Source of the DNA: Bigelowiella natans CCMP2755
Lineage: Eukaryota; Cercozoa; Chlorarachniophyceae
Length of the DNA stretch: 40,591 bases
Assembly (NCBI GenBank): GCA_000320545.1
Contig: ADNK01001148.1
Location: 32,501-73,091, forward strand
Direction of reading: 5' to 3'
Below, in pieces: positions 12,701 to 24,151 of the stretch. The translations under genes and the position numbers were made by a program. The notes beneath the pieces are model-generated. The model saw nothing but the letters and a program-made list of their open reading frames with translations. It was not told where the DNA came from and ran no database searches. Each line of letters starts with the position of its first letter. The first letter of the stretch is position 1.

Positions 12701-15700
12701 CCCCATCTGCAAGTCCCTCCACTGGTACGATTTTCTCTTATTGGGATATGTTCTATCAAACTACCTTGACCTTGACTCATTTTTTTCTTACTTCTTTCCA
12801 TTAGGCATCCCAACTGTGAGCTGTCCTGTCCCCCTATTGGCGAGGTTAAAGGAAGAATATTGAACGTTGTAACGAATACAGCCTTGATATTGATTGGTTG
12901 TGCAGGTTCAACGACCCTATTACCATGATAAATGTGTATTACAATATGCCAACAAACACCCCCGGGTCCGTGGACTTAAAGACTGCGTGCAGCCTTCTCC
13001 TATACCCCTCATCAGTCGCTCTTCTGGGGTAATTAAAAAGATAAATGCATCGGCTTTTTTTTTGGTTCCCCTCCCTAATTGCCATTATAAAATCTCCAAT
13101 CCTCTCATTTATTTGTTTAGTGAAAACCCTACCTGTAGCTGGGAATCCCCGACGCAACTGAATCTGCATCTTGGAAGAGGGTTAGTTGTGAAAAATGACT
13201 GTTTTGTCTTGGATTTTGCAGAAAAAGCTTCCTGATTCTCGAAATTTGCAGGTTCCTTGCTGTACCTTCCTCGCTCATAATTACAAAACCGGACATTGTG
13301 CGAAGAAAAGGTATAGATGCAATTGCCTTCGTATCATCTCACCAGAAAAAGCCCTCTCCCCCCCCCCCCCCTCCCCAAAAAAAAAAAAAGAAAAAATACT
13401 GTCATTGTTACAATTTTTTTTTTAATATAAATATAATTCCGAATTATTTATTGCAATCGCTAGGAGCTCCAGTACATGAACCAAAAACTGCAAGGACAGA
13501 GCTTCGACTCGGACTTCCACCTAACCCGCCGATCGTCTCCATATCAATAGTCAGTGGCATGCTTGAGATCGTTTTCTTCAGATTTCTGTTTCGGCTAATT
13601 ACAGCGTACAACTTATTTTACAACTATAGATTGCGCCAAAAGTGATCGGAACGTGTGATACATCCATCACACTAAACTCCGTTGGAGCTGGAAATGCAGG
13701 TGGGGATCCTAGATCCTATAGATAATGGTTTATACATGAACTCCAGTTTCAGTCTTCCGTTTCCTGAGGGAGATACAAATTTTACCTATATGTTTCTCAG
13801 GACGCCCTTTCGTCTACAATTGGACATTCATAAGTCTCAACCTCCCACCCTCCTCTTCCCCCTCGTATTTTGATGCGATAGAATTTCCATGTGCTTGCAA
13901 ACCCCTGACCGCGTATTCCCTCTCCTCCTATACGACTCGCTCCTCCTCTGCGACTCGCTCTCCTACACGACTCGCTAGGCTCGAGTTCTCAGCACTCCTC
14001 CGCATTTATCAACTCGGTGGAACAGGCGGTCCGGTCTATCAACGGTTCTTAACCACGCTACTTTCTTAGCCGTCACCAACAGTTCTTATCTTACGAGATT
14101 GCGTACGCCTCTCAGGAACGCCGGCGTACGTAGCGACAAAGTCCTTTCTCACGGGCAGCACGTATAAGTTCAAGGTTTCTGCGCTAAGCACCCAACAGCT
14201 TCATTTGGAAAACAGTTTTGAAGATATTTTTTAATATTTTACGGCACATATTTATACAAAAGGTCCAAGTGGCAAACTGGCTAGGGACTACAAGCTCTAC
14301 AACACACGTGTTTCGGAAGGTAGGTCGACAAGCTAAGGGCGCCATTAGGATCTGCCTACACATTTTTTTTCTTTTCTTTTTTTCCTTTTTTTTTTTTTTT
14401 TTTTTTTTTGGGGGGGGGGATAAAAAAATAGAATCCCGTGGGGGGGAGGAAAATAAATTGTGTTCTTTGGAATCAGGTATCCGAAGCCGTTCCGATACTC
14501 CTTCTTCCAAGCGCAACAAATATAGTTGCAAAACGTAGCGAGTCGTTGAGAATCTCAGTGCAAGTGCGCCCTGCGGAATGCAGCATACCGAAGGTGCGAC
14601 GTCTCAGATAACCTCAACCGAACACCGTATGCTCTCTCGCCCTCACATTTTTGTCCTTCTCCTTCTCCCCCCTTTTGTAACATACATTTCCAGAACGGAG
14701 GCGAGCGTGTTATTTTGTCCACAGTTGCTCAATGGTACCAAACGTCAGGACCATCAGAGGTGAAGTTGGTCTATGAAACTATTTCTGCCTTTTTTTTTTG
14801 GTTGGGGGTCATCATGATGTTCTTCTTTATTTATGCGCCAGGTTGTTATTCCTCAGCCGACCTCAGCTTACCTTCGACTTCCAGCTTTCGTTTTAGATAT
14901 TAACAGTACCTATCAGTTTTCCATGCATGCTAGCACCAAGGACTCACAAGGTATAATTGTAGAGATGTGTAACGATCAACCCATGCCCAAACAAGGAGGC
15001 TAAGGCATAATAAACTGTCTCCCAGGTTATGCTGTCGGGGACACCAATGTAACGTTCACAGTCCATATCTCCGATGAGCCTGTAAGAGCAGTTATTTCTG
15101 GCGGTTCGGAGCGACTGGTATCACTCTCCGCAGGACCCAACATTACGTTTGAAGGAGGAGAATCGGTCGATCCAGCGTACATTTCTTCCCGGTTATCGTT
15201 TAACTGGTCGCTCACTAACGTTGCCAACGGAAACCCTCTTCCGCTACGGGCTATCAGCAGCACAGCAGCCCTCGTTTCCACCGATATTCTCATAGCCAAC
15301 CAAACGTACTTGCTAGAGCTTGTCACGACCAGCAACGCCTCTAGATGGGACAGATCGGGCAGGACACAGCAGATCATTCGCACTACAGACGCCGACATTC
15401 CTTTCGTCTCGATACGAGCAAGTTCCGGTCTCTACCACAACGTCCAGACGAAGTTGTCTTTATCTGCAGGTACGCAAAACGAAATCGCATTCTAAATTTG
15501 TGGTTAATTCATGAAATCATAATGTTCATAGTGCTGAGAAACGGAAACGCATCAAAGGCAGGGGGGGGGGGCGGTTTCGGCCAGCAGTGGTTGTGTACCT
15601 CCGCCAATTTCAACCTTTCCGACAGCCGAAATCTGCTCTCAGGGACCACCGCAGAGAACTTGGTCATACGACCGAATGCGCTGGCTCCCGGGAGTACATA

Positions 15701-15839
15701 TTCATTCGCTGTCCGGGCTTGGTATTCGGCTGAGGAGGGATACCAACATGGAGAAGCCAGCATCGTCGTCAAGACCAACTATCCACCGGTGTTTGGTAAT
15801 ATGTTGAGAGAAAAGAGAGAAAGAAATGGAAGGGATAGA

Positions 15840-15882
<43 letters not shown>

Positions 15883-15909
15883 AAGAAATGGAGGGGATAG
15901 AGATGAGAG

Positions 15910-15960
<51 letters not shown>

Positions 15961-18900
15961 GGATTTGTTTGTCCTTCATTCGTTTGTATTTTGGATACGT
16001 CCGAACGAATAAACTTGATTTGGAATTTCTGTATAAATCAGGATCTTGTGAAAGCTCTCCACAGATAGGAACAGCAATGACGACGGTATATCGGCTTAGC
16101 TGCGATGGCTGGACGACCGGTACTAGCCTGCCCCTTCGGTATCAATTTCAAATGGTCACTTCGAGGCACACGATAGCTGAGGTAGAGGCGCACGAAGCCA
16201 GCTTAGAGAAAGGGTGAGTGACTTCTGATAATTGCAAACAATTCTATCGTATTACCATTCGTATTACCATCTAGCATCGTATAACCCCAAACAATTGTTT
16301 ATCTCTTATGTCTGCTGCTAGCGTCTCGTCCGATGAGCCGTTCTTCCTGGATCTCTGTGAGCTGAGGCAAGTGGGATATTACCAATCGGTCCTTTCTGAG
16401 AGCAGCGGGTTGTCGAATATCGTGGTGATAAGAGCACGCATTGTCGATGACACTGGGGCGTCAAGCTCATTCCCGTTCAGTTTGACGGTGTTACCTCTGC
16501 CCCCCTCGGGTCTTTCCACAGCTGAAAAAACGATGAACACCAGATTCAGTGAAGGGGATATGCAAGAATATGTTGTGCTAGCTGCTGGGATCTCGTCTCA
16601 ACTGAACTCGGGCTTCCAAGATCCGGCTCCTCCTCCGGTACACTCTGCCACCACACTACGCATGTCGATGCTACGAAATTTGGAGGACATCACGATCTCG
16701 AACGGGAGCAACCTTGCACGGGTCCTCGATCCTCAAACATCTTCGGCCTTGGTTGAGCGCATCACAGCTGCGAATCGCAGTGGAGAGGTCGATGATGGTC
16801 TTTTTGATTTGTCAATGGATGTCATGACCTCGATCGTGCGAGCGCAAAACCAAGTGAATGCAGAACAGACCGATCTCTCTCTTCCCCAAACGGCTGCTCA
16901 GCTTTCTGGTTCCGTCGCAAACATGCTCCATGCAGCAAAAGCATCGCGATTGGACCTCCCTGTGAATCGATCCCTCGCAGTTGCGAACTTGCTGTCGAAC
17001 CTGAGTTCAATGCTTGTTTCGGGCGACCAGGTGGTGGTTGGAGAGGAAGCCGTCACTGCTGGAAGCGCCAACTCCCAGGATGGCTCTCAGAGGGTCACGC
17101 TGTCCGGAAAACTGATAGCGAGTACAAGCCTGGAGAATGCTACACTAGCACAGAAAGCCACAAACTGTAAAGTTGTTTTCCAGCCATCGGGTAGGACAAT
17201 AGGAGGGCCAAATGCAAGCTCGAGTTCATCCGTTCTTCAGCTCGGACTGACGACCATCGTAGGAGGAAAGTCTTCTATGTTTTACGAAACCTGGCCTGCG
17301 GGCCGTGAATCGAAAAATGGTATCTTGAAAATAGATGTCCGGTCCATTGACAGCCAGGAAATACAAATCCAAAATACATCGCGTCCTATACGTTTCACGG
17401 TTCCAAACTGGGAAGCTAAAAGATCTACAGCTAATGAGGATCTAAGCCGCTACGGTTGCGCGTATTGGAACGGAACCCACTGGAGTAAGCGGGGACTAAA
17501 TCTCACCATGGAGCAAGGGGCTCCTGTATGTGAAAGCACCCATCTCTCCCTATTTACCCTCCTAACCGATTCGGTCAGAGTCGAGGTGAACACAGTCAGT
17601 GCAAACGATCTTACCGATCTCGATGCATTTGATCCTTCCAAGAACCCGATGATGCTGCTGGTTGTTATGGTGTTTGCTACGGCGCTGCTCATTCTCCCCA
17701 TTCTGCGATGGTATGATCGAAACCCCGGAATGTGCGCCGCCACTCTTACCGACTGCAGAGGATCGAATAAGGAGGCGTTCAAGGAGGAGGTTCAACGGGA
17801 TTTCTGGAGGCTGAAAACCACGGCACGATACCTTCATACAGAAGCCAAGGGCTCCTGTCGCACATGGATGCGCACTAGCTCCATAGCCATGCGAACTCGT
17901 CACCCGTGGCTGTCCATTGCGCTCAGGCACCCTGGAGACTACATGAACTCTCAAAAGAGGCTTTTAGTGCTTTTGGTTCTCGTGATGAATGGCGCCGTCG
18001 TGTGCGCGCTCCTTGAAGGGACTTCTCAGAAGCTGTTTTTTCTCACTGGAACAGCTGCATTGGCCATTGTTGCTTGCCTGATTTCATTTCCCGTACCCTA
18101 TGTCGTATCGGCGATGTTCCATCGCGCGACACCGAAAGAGTTTCGCGTCCCATTCGTAGCATCAGGTCTGGCTGCCGCTCTGCCTTGGATTTTCTTCATC
18201 GCATCGGTTTGTGTTCAAGATGTTCATGATGGTTTAGCTATGGAAGACGATGAAGCTGAAGCCGAAGCCGATGGTGATGACAATTTTGAAAACGACGAAA
18301 ATGGAGACAATCAAGGTGAGACACAGAAGCAACAAGGCGAAGTAGATGGTGATGATGGTGATAATAGCGATGAGGAGAAAGGCGACGGGAAGAAGCTGGA
18401 TGAAAAGGAAGCGAAGTCAAATCGTGTCAAAACGAAACCCGGCATCCTTCCGTTCCAATCGTCCATGGCAACGCACACGGGTTCGGCCGCCGGTGCATCG
18501 CTAGGCTGGGTTGCGGGTGGCGAACGGAAAGAACAGAAGATATTCAAACGTTCTCAGAGTATGAGAATGCACTTTCAATCGACAAATACGAATTTCGTCA
18601 CACGATCTGAGTCTTTCTACGGGTTCGCCAGCGAATCGTCGGTCGGTAATAACGAATGGACAACGAGAGATGGCGTTGGAATTCTGGTATCAGGGGTACT
18701 CATTCTAGGCTGCGCTTTCTTGCTCGTAGTCATTTCTTGGAGCCGCCGGATGGAAGGCGGTCAGGAAGCGTTAGAGGTCACCGTAATGTGCTACGGCCAG
18801 GACGTACTTTTGCGGATATTTACGATAGCTTTAGCTGAGGGCGTTCTTATTGCGATGCTCTCTTTTTCAACAGTCCAGAGCATTACAAGGGCAGATGGCG

Positions 18901-19570
18901 GACGCGCGCTCACCACGATGGTTCTTCCCTGTGATGTAGCCACCTGCTTCGTGGACAGTAGGGGGATAGTCGACGAGGTCACTGCAGCTGGAAAGAGGCT
19001 TGGGGTTCGAGTTGGATGGTCAATCGTCCGGATCAATGGTGAAGCTGTGAGCTCTGAACGAGAGCGTCAGGCTGCAGTGCGTCGAGCCCACGCCATGGGA
19101 TCGCAATTTTCTGTCTCATTCGATGTCGCATCCTGTAGAGAAAATGCTAGACTCGACCGTTTACCGTCTGAATCGATCTCCTTCCATTCTGGTATAGACC
19201 CAGAACAAGACTTTCCGTATCAACCGCCTTCACCACGTCGTCGGTTACAATTCGGGCGTGCTGCTAGTTCTGGGTACCGTACTACGAGGTATTCGATCGT
19301 TTTCGACAGAGCTTTTTCCAATGGTTTCATTCACGTTCCTTTCTTTATTCAATTTTAAAGCATCCCCCCCCCCTTTTTTTTTTGGTAATTCCGGCCCGCA
19401 CGAAACATGTTAGGTTTGAAAGAGAGCTTCGGAGAACGGTTCTGTTCGGCGACATCAGCCACTACAGCATCAGTGAGAGTGATGAAACTGGAGAGGATTC
19501 CGTCTTGGATGAGCCCGGATGTATTGCCCCGAACGCTGCAAGTTCTTCCTCAACTTACACTGCTCATTAG
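9309..19570 (+). CDS. Propeller-REJ-GPS-PDZ polycystin-like membrane receptor, copy 1
   Basis: Exon 1 (9309-9371) encodes a signal peptide ([10 protein letters not shown] then seven Leu); it joins in phase to exon 2 (9805-12724), giving a likely cleavage after VQA. Exon 2 holds about 20 propeller repeats and a SPTMSPST-type linker. Phase-consistent exons follow at 12805-12844, 12906-13028, 13121-13180, 13252-13310, 13464-13553 and 13643-13699, then several small exons at about 13.97-14.94 kb not fully resolved, then 15026-15469, 15532-15795, 16042-16213, 16322-19273 and 19414-19570 (TAG). REJ hallmarks include [37 protein letters not shown] and [18 protein letters not shown] motif (C..W, W, C, then HLS at 17541-17549) predicts cleavage between L and S. 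About six hydrophobic segments follow from 17648, with an acidic loop near 18240-18400 and a PDZ-like domain (about 18.9-19.13 kb, [13 protein letters not shown]). Family knowledge suggests surface sensing, adhesion or gamete recognition; the ligand is unknown. Confidence 0.85.
9601..9758. repeat. (TG)n tracts in receptor intron 1
   Basis: Three TG runs separated by GCACGTGAGTATATG units fill much of intron 1 (9372-9804). Copy 2 has the same modules in a different order and number (24033-24173). Each spacer contains GTGAGTA, a good splice-donor look-alike, so alternative 5' splicing is conceivable. Confidence 0.8.
10078..12546 (+). repeat. RCC1-like propeller repeats, copy 1 (19 units, about 129 nt)
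   Basis: Units follow the pattern AFAAVT[37 protein letters not shown], normally 43 residues. The invariant frame is hydrophobic and Gly-rich, as in RCC1/PHR-type propeller blades; similar [12 protein letters not shown] repeats are known in dinoflagellate and other protist proteins. The tenth unit (about 11245-11365) is aberrant, with [13 protein letters not shown], and it occupies the same place in copy 2. A three-unit block is nearly duplicated 1542 nt apart (starting near 10.4 and 11.9 kb). The last two units are degenerate and precede the Ser/Pro/Thr linker (about 12575-12724). Confidence 0.9.
15843..15954 (+). repeat. GA-rich tract in a receptor intron
   Basis: Two (GA)n runs separated by GAAATGGAGGGGATAGAGAT, inside the 15796-16041 intron. 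The motif is repeated as a short minisatellite and differs in length from copy 2 (about 30210-30321). Confidence 0.85.
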
Positions 19571-19927
19571 AAGCAAATCAATGCGAGTCACTAACCGTAA
19601 CTAACGTATCTGATGATACAGATGTGTGCATACCTCACAACGCTGTCGCAGTGCATGGTGTAGTAAGCAAATGAAAAAGCATGGTCCATAGACCTTACAG
19701 TGATATGCTCCGTGTATACATGTATACATGTATACATGTATACACGTATGGATATTGCCAACACCGTGTGTTGATTTTGCTTAGTCATGGGCGTCAAGCA
19801 TTCTGCTCACCCTACCTCGCTGCCATGTTCCGATGTCCAGCATTTACCTGTTTCGCGCGATTCGCGCGCCGAGATGCAAACATGTACACCGGTCGGCCCA
19901 TCAATTGCAATGCGGCGGGTGCTGAGC
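19571..19927. other. 3' flank of the receptor gene, copy 1
   Basis: Nothing coding is supported. It contains a TGTATACA palindromic run (about 19711-19745, four alternating units; shorter in copy 2 at 34088-34113) and ends at the duplication border GCTGAGC. The terminal codons of the neighbouring ATPase frame run into this segment. Confidence 0.5.
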
Positions 19928-20608
19928 ATTTCCCAATCTATGTTGTTTTATTCTAAGGTTGGCTTTGTAATGGAACATACACTTGTCAAGGTCACCTGTA
20001 GGATTCGTACGATCCAGAACCAATACGCCATAATCTCTAGTCGTTACCGTTAAGACCTTTGAAAAATCCTGAAAACTATCAAATTGCCCGAAAAAGTACT
20101 CGTACAATTTTTTGCGCGAGTTGCGGATATTATCACGCAAACAAAACACGTAATCGATATTAGAGCGTATATCCGGAGGCAGCACCGTGGCGTACTGCGA
20201 TGTGATAAATACAGTTATTCTTTGGTGCCTACCGTTGAAAGAAAGTTCTCGAATATCTTTCGATTTGAATATACTTTTATCAAAAGCAACATCGTCTAGT
20301 ATCAGAAACGCATGAAACTCTTTATTCTGCTTGACCTTTTTCTTAAGAACATCGATGAATTTTTTGACCACATCCGCTCTAAAACCTTCTGAGTACACAA
20401 AAGACTTTGGTATAATTCCATAAAATGCGCGCGCCGTATCTTTCGTAGCGGTCATCAAAACCGCCAGGTTACATTTTGATGAAAGCTGTGATAAAATGTC
20501 TTTCAGAAGCGTTGTTTTTCCTGTACCTCTACCACCTAAAAGTAAATGTATTCTATGGTTTTTTACATGCTTTGGTACATCAAATTTTTCAATTTCAATT
20601 GAACGCAT
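19901..20608 (-). CDS. A32-like (FtsK/HerA) viral DNA-packaging ATPase, 3' end replaced
   Basis: ATG at 20608. Walker A is GGRGTGKTT (residues 25-33, Lys31) and Walker B is FLILDD (101-106). Downstream are NGRH (125-128), TSQY (136-139) and LPPDIRSNIDYVF (143-155), then KKLYEYFFGQF and HYKANL, in the order and spacing of the packaging ATPase shared by nucleocytoplasmic large DNA viruses and, in shorter form, virophages and Polintons. This ATPase translocates genomes into capsids. The frame is intronless and AT-rich. The native sequence stops at codon 228 where the duplicated host unit begins (19927/19928); the last seven residues and the stop come from host DNA. Only the extreme C-terminus seems lost, and all catalytic motifs are intact. 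It is best explained as an endogenised piece of a giant virus or related element infecting the alga; expression is unknown. Confidence 0.88.
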   Translation of the reverse strand: MRSIEIEKFDVPKHVKNHRIHLLLGGRGTGKTTLLKDILSQLSSKCNLAVLMTATKDTARAFYGIIPKSFVYSEGFRADVVKKFIDVLKKKVKQNKEFHAFLILDDVAFDKSIFKSKDIRELSFNGRHQRITVFITSQYATVLPPDIRSNIDYVFCLRDNIRNSRKKLYEYFFGQFDSFQDFSKVLTVTTRDYGVLVLDRTNPTGDLDKCMFHYKANLRIKQHRLGNAQHPPHCN

Positions 20609-21117
20609 GTCAAAAAGAAAAACGTATTGCTAAAAATAAAAAAATTATAAAATTTTCTAATTTTTTTTCACTTTTACTTTAATGTGTGTCTTTTTTTTCT
20701 AATATAAATTTTTGTCCATGCTTTTTTTCACTCGATCTGTTGCTGCTATTTGTGCCATGTATTGCATTCTTTTTTCTAATTCACTTACTTGATTGCAACT
20801 AACACGCGCACGCGCGAGCAAAGAATGTTCATCATGCTATTATGTGTACAATCGCGCAAAGAATGTTCATCATGCTATTATGTATACAATCGCGCAAAGA
20901 ATGTTCATCATGCTATTATGTATACAATCGCGCAAAGAATGTTCATCATGCTATTATGTAAGATCATGTATTAAATTTTGAACGTCATGCATGAAACGAT
21001 TGATGCAGTAAAAATGATTATTTGATTAAATATCACATCGGAATCAAAATTTTTTTTTCGCGACGTAGCATTTTAATAGCTTCATCAGACAAATTTATTT
21101 TTTTTAATAAAAAAACC
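20609..21117. other. AT-rich intergenic spacer of the viral segment
   Basis: No gene is supported. It contains poly-T/A runs upstream of the ATPase start (a likely promoter zone for that - strand gene) and the 38-bp tandem repeat listed separately. Confidence 0.5.
20819..20962. repeat. 38-bp tandem repeat, about 3.8 copies
   Basis: Four starts at 20819, 20857, 20895 and 20933 of a unit beginning CAAAGAATGTTCATCATGC and ending CAATCGCG. Copies are almost identical (GTGTAC against GTATAC in the first). Located between the two viral genes. It is too regular and spacer-free for CRISPR; a viral regulatory or replication repeat is possible. Confidence 0.9.
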
Positions 21118-21501
21118 TTAAATCGGGTGACACATGGCTAGTTCTTTGGATTCCACACGGCATTGTGGACATTTGAGTGAGATTTTGTTCCATGCAAGCA
21201 GACACGCGGTATGGAACCCGTGCGAGCACTGCATCGACACGCAGACTCTTTCTCCAGGCTTCATGATGTTCATGCAGATGGCGCACGTTTTGCCGAATAA
21301 ATGTATCAATTGTTCTAATTTGTGTTTTGCAGGAACGTCGTCAAATTCATTCTTTTCCTTCTTCTTCTTTTTTTCTTTCGTGAGGTCAATGACGTCGTCG
21401 TCATCTCTCGTGAGATCAATAATGACGTCGTCGTCATCTCCCGTGAGATCGATGACATCTCTTGTTGAGGTATCTGAAGAGTCGGCGTTCTGAGTGTTCA
21501 T
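21118..21501 (-). CDS. SIM-RING protein, SUMO-targeted ubiquitin ligase-like
   Basis: ATG at 21501, 127 residues, intronless. The N-terminus carries three tandem SUMO-interacting motifs: VIDLTGDDDD, VIIDLTRDDDD and VIDLTKE (residues 16-43), each a hydrophobic core followed by acids in the first two. A Lys-rich linker follows (42-50), then a RING-H2 finger with ligands C73, C76, C92, H94, H97, C100, C111 and C114. This order, SIM array then C-terminal RING, is that of SUMO-targeted ubiquitin ligases such as RNF4, which ubiquitinate poly-SUMOylated proteins in the nucleus. It lies 509 nt upstream of the ATPase on the same strand in AT-rich virus-like DNA. Function is inferred from motif architecture; E2 binding and SUMO binding are untested. 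It could be viral or host-derived. Confidence 0.8.
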   Translation of the reverse strand: MNTQNADSSDTSTRDVIDLTGDDDDVIIDLTRDDDDVIDLTKEKKKKKEKNEFDDVPAKHKLEQLIHLFGKTCAICMNIMKPGERVCVSMQCSHGFHTACLLAWNKISLKCPQCRVESKELAMCHPI

Positions 21502-21627
21502 ACCGAGAAGGATCTTCTTTTCGATTAAAGATTTATTATAATAGTCGGGAAGTTTGGATTATGATGAGTTGTGTGTGTGTGTGTGTATATATTATTTTTT
21601 GGTTACTTTTTTATAATTTATTATTCG
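21502..21627. other. AT-rich spacer with a short GT tract
   Basis: Between the stop of the coiled-coil frame and the start of the SIM-RING gene. It holds a short GTGTGTGT run (about 21571-21585) and TTATT words, with no coding support. It would be the promoter side of the SIM-RING gene. Confidence 0.5.
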
Positions 21628-21834
21628 TCATTTGGATTGTGGCTGTGTGTTTTTGAGCTCTATGTTCAGAGTGGTTCGCAACTTTGTATCTAACTCCTCT
21701 TCTACATTCCTCTGTACATTCTTGAGTTTTGCATCCAGAGTGGTTCGCAACTTTCTCTCTAGCTTCTCTTCTACATTCCTCTGTGTATTCTTGAGTTTTG
21801 CATCCAGAGAGCTCTGAAACTTTCTGTCTAGCTT
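21628..21834 (-). CDS. C-terminal fragment of a coiled-coil repeat protein
   Basis: Sixty-eight residues before the stop form three 23-residue repeats of the type LDAKLKNTQRNVEEKLERKL: charged, Leu-spaced and strongly coiled-coil-like, encoded by a 69-bp tandem repeat. The upstream end is cut at the unit border: the ten codons before it come from the duplicated unit. The codon frame at 21834 matches the frame of the truncated ORF at 34627-34295, so the two may be halves of one gene split by insertion of copy 2. No family was recognised. Confidence 0.55.
   Translation of the reverse strand, partial: KLDRKFQSSLDAKLKNTQRNVEEKLERKLRTTLDAKLKNVQRNVEEELDTKLRTTLNIELKNTQPQSK
21661..21834. repeat. 69-bp tandem repeat, about 2.5 copies
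   Basis: CAGAGTGGTTCGCAACTTT recurs at 21667 and 21736, with a diverged third start at 21805. The period is 69 nt, a multiple of three, and it encodes the coiled-coil repeats on the - strand. Confidence 0.85.
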
Positions 21835-21857
21835 CGGCTGACGGCTGGCTAGTTGTG

Positions 21858-22847
21858 ATGTCATGATTGCGAGGCGTTGACCGAGTGAGTAGCTCGCGAG
21901 GTTGTGTTGGCGGGTGGGTGGGTGGTCTGCATGGGAGAGAAAGAATTGGCAAGACGAGGCAAAACTGATGCTTTTGAGAATGCCTCTGCTTCACAGCTTG
22001 ATGAGACACACTGCATGGCAACCTCACGTTTTTCAATTGTTGACGTTCATAATGATGCTTTTGATTTGATCAGAATCACAAGTGTTTCTTCATGTTGATC
22101 AGCAGAACGCAGCACGAGCACTTGTGGACTGCCGAATGCATGGAGAAATGGTTCGCATGCGCGCATTTGCGCATCACCCATGCACAATGCACGCCTCTGA
22201 CCACGATGTGCAACAACAACAACAAGACAAAAACGGCGAATCATGGAATCATGAAATGGGTCACAATTTCATGAATCATGCTTGTGCGCTGGAGCTTTGC
22301 ATGCAGCATTGTCATTGCATGGTGAACATTGGTGACGCTCTGACACACACGTGTTGCATTTTCATCTGCACATCACACATGGTGTTGCGACTGGCACTCT
22401 TGAGACAAGCCTGCATGGCTGGCCCAGTTCATGCATGCATGGCACGTCAGTGCTTGCCAGCTGGCTGGCTAGCCAGAGTGGATGATTGCTACATTGCACA
22501 TTGCACGCCCATGCTGGACACAGACACACCAAACCATGCTTGTCATGATGTGCGGAACCTCAGTTTCAATCGTTTCCTCCCTTTTTTTCTTTTTGATTCT
22601 GCAGGATGCTTTGGGAACCGAAGCTTCTTTCTCCAAGCTTCACGGAAAGTTGAGGTTTTGAGAGCTAGTAGAGAGAGGGAGGGAAAGAAGAGCTTGATGA
22701 GAGAGGGAGAGCCAGAACAATGAACAATGAACAATGAAGAAAGCGTTGATCAAAACTACATGCGCCAGAACCACATGGGAGACAGGCATTTGCACGCAGC
22801 AGAGCCAGAGATGAGCCGGATGGCCCATTGAAGTCTGCGAGCAACTT
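21858..22847. other. Conserved TGCA-rich leader of the unit, copy 2
   Basis: Equivalent of 7411-8400, nearly identical, with no supported gene. Confidence 0.45.
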
Positions 22848-22936
22848 TTTATTCCTAGTCGCACAGGATGGAATCGCAAGACAAAGCGGATATCGCCCCT
22901 TTTGCACCCCATACGACATGCGACGACTACGCAATA

Positions 22937-23051
22937 CGGACAAATTCTATAAATTTGCAAGTCTCGGGTTAACGCAATACTGGCAAATTCTAGAATTTGC
23001 AAGTCTCGGGTTAACGCAATACTGGCAAATTCTAGAATTTGCAAGTCTCGA
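22937..23051. promoter_or_regulatory. Heat-shock-element-like 42-bp repeats, copy 2
   Basis: Same three repeats as at 8490-8604, including both perfect 18-nt palindromes with core TTCTAGAA, with no change in the palindromes. Confidence 0.45.
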
Positions 23052-23417
23052 ATCAAAATTCGGCTTCAGGATGATACTTGAGACACGGTAGAAAATCATA
23101 TCGCTCTGTAATTTCGCTAATAAATTGTTTTTAGCTTGTTATTTCCTGGATTAGATCTACCTCGTACCTCAAGATGTTGCCGTGAACAATTGTTTATTAG
23201 ATGAATTTACCAGGGAAACATACCCGATAAAATTATTTTTAAAAAAAATTAATAATGATTTTTACGGCTTTTACGACAGGACGGTTTCAATGAATCCGCA
23301 AATGCCCTGCATTTTATCTCAAGAAGACAACCATTTTCTGTCCCCTTATTTTCTTCTTGAAGCCTCTCGCCTTGGAATTCCACACCTCCCTGCCCGCTAC
23401 TCCTCTCCCGACCCTAA

Positions 23418-23421
<4 letters not shown>

Positions 23422-23462
<41 letters not shown>
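23422..23462. repeat. (CT)n microsatellite, copy 2
   Basis: Shorter allele of the tract at 8975-9029, showing that the two copies have accumulated independent length changes. Confidence 0.85.
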
Positions 23463-23465
<3 letters not shown>

Positions 23466-23743
23466 TTCTCTGCAGCTTGCCAATTTCAGATGAAGAAGGT
23501 GAAGATGAATAGTATTGTTTTTTTTCTTTTGGGAAATGGCATGTGTTTTCTTCTTGTCATTGATTTTTATAAAAACCTATTTTCTTGTTCACTGTGTTCC
23601 TCCCTAACCCTCCTCTATTAGAGAGAAACAGTTTGTGGTTACAAGAAAAAGACATTTTGTCGATCGATGTATCCATGCTCATATCGTATTTAAATGACAT
23701 TTCCGTGTGCGCCAGGTAGGTAAGTAGACCAGGCCCATAAAAG

Positions 23744-24107
23744 ATGAGGATCTTCCTTCCCAAGCCCTCCTTCCTCCTGCTACTCCTGCTACTTCCTCAG
23801 CTCGTGGTACCTACAAAAGAACGTACTCCATTCTCTCTCCTCTTCTTCTTCCCTCAGGCGCAAAAAAAATAGGGGGGGGGGAGGGGAGGGATATCATAAA
23901 CTACTAAGCCAAATTGTTATACGGTGCCTGCGTTTCCTATTATCTCATGATGATTCAAGTGAGTTTGAGCCGCATTTGCGTATACCTGTTCCTCCAACAC
24001 AATCCAACCAAGTGAGCTGAGCCGCGGTTCATCATGTGTGTGTGTGTGTGTGTGTGTGCACGTGAGTATATATGTGTACACGTGAGTATATGTGTGTGTG
24101 CACGTGA

Positions 24108-24151
<44 letters not shown>

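Larger units (their letters stand above)
7388..19927. repeat. 12.5-kb segmental duplication, copy 1
   Basis: Direct repeat of 21835-34294. Identity starts at CGGCTGACGG and ends at GTGCTGAGC in both copies; flanks differ on both sides. Outside exon 2 of the enclosed gene the copies differ by rare substitutions and by microsatellite length: CT tract 55 against about 41 nt, different TG tract structure in intron 1, different GA and homopolymer runs. The first kilobase (7388-8400) is TGCA-rich like the virus-like flank; the rest is host-type DNA with one spliced gene. Confidence 0.95.
19928..21834. mobile_element. AT-rich virus-derived segment between the duplicated units
   Basis: A 1.9-kb intronless segment with three frames on the - strand (ATPase, SIM-RING protein, coiled-coil tail), intergenic poly-A/T runs and a 38-bp tandem repeat. 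Its composition is clearly more AT-rich than both flanking units and than the TGCA-rich flanks. Both edges cut open reading frames, so it is a fragment of a larger viral or virophage-like genome, not a complete element; no capsid, polymerase or integrase was seen. Confidence 0.75.
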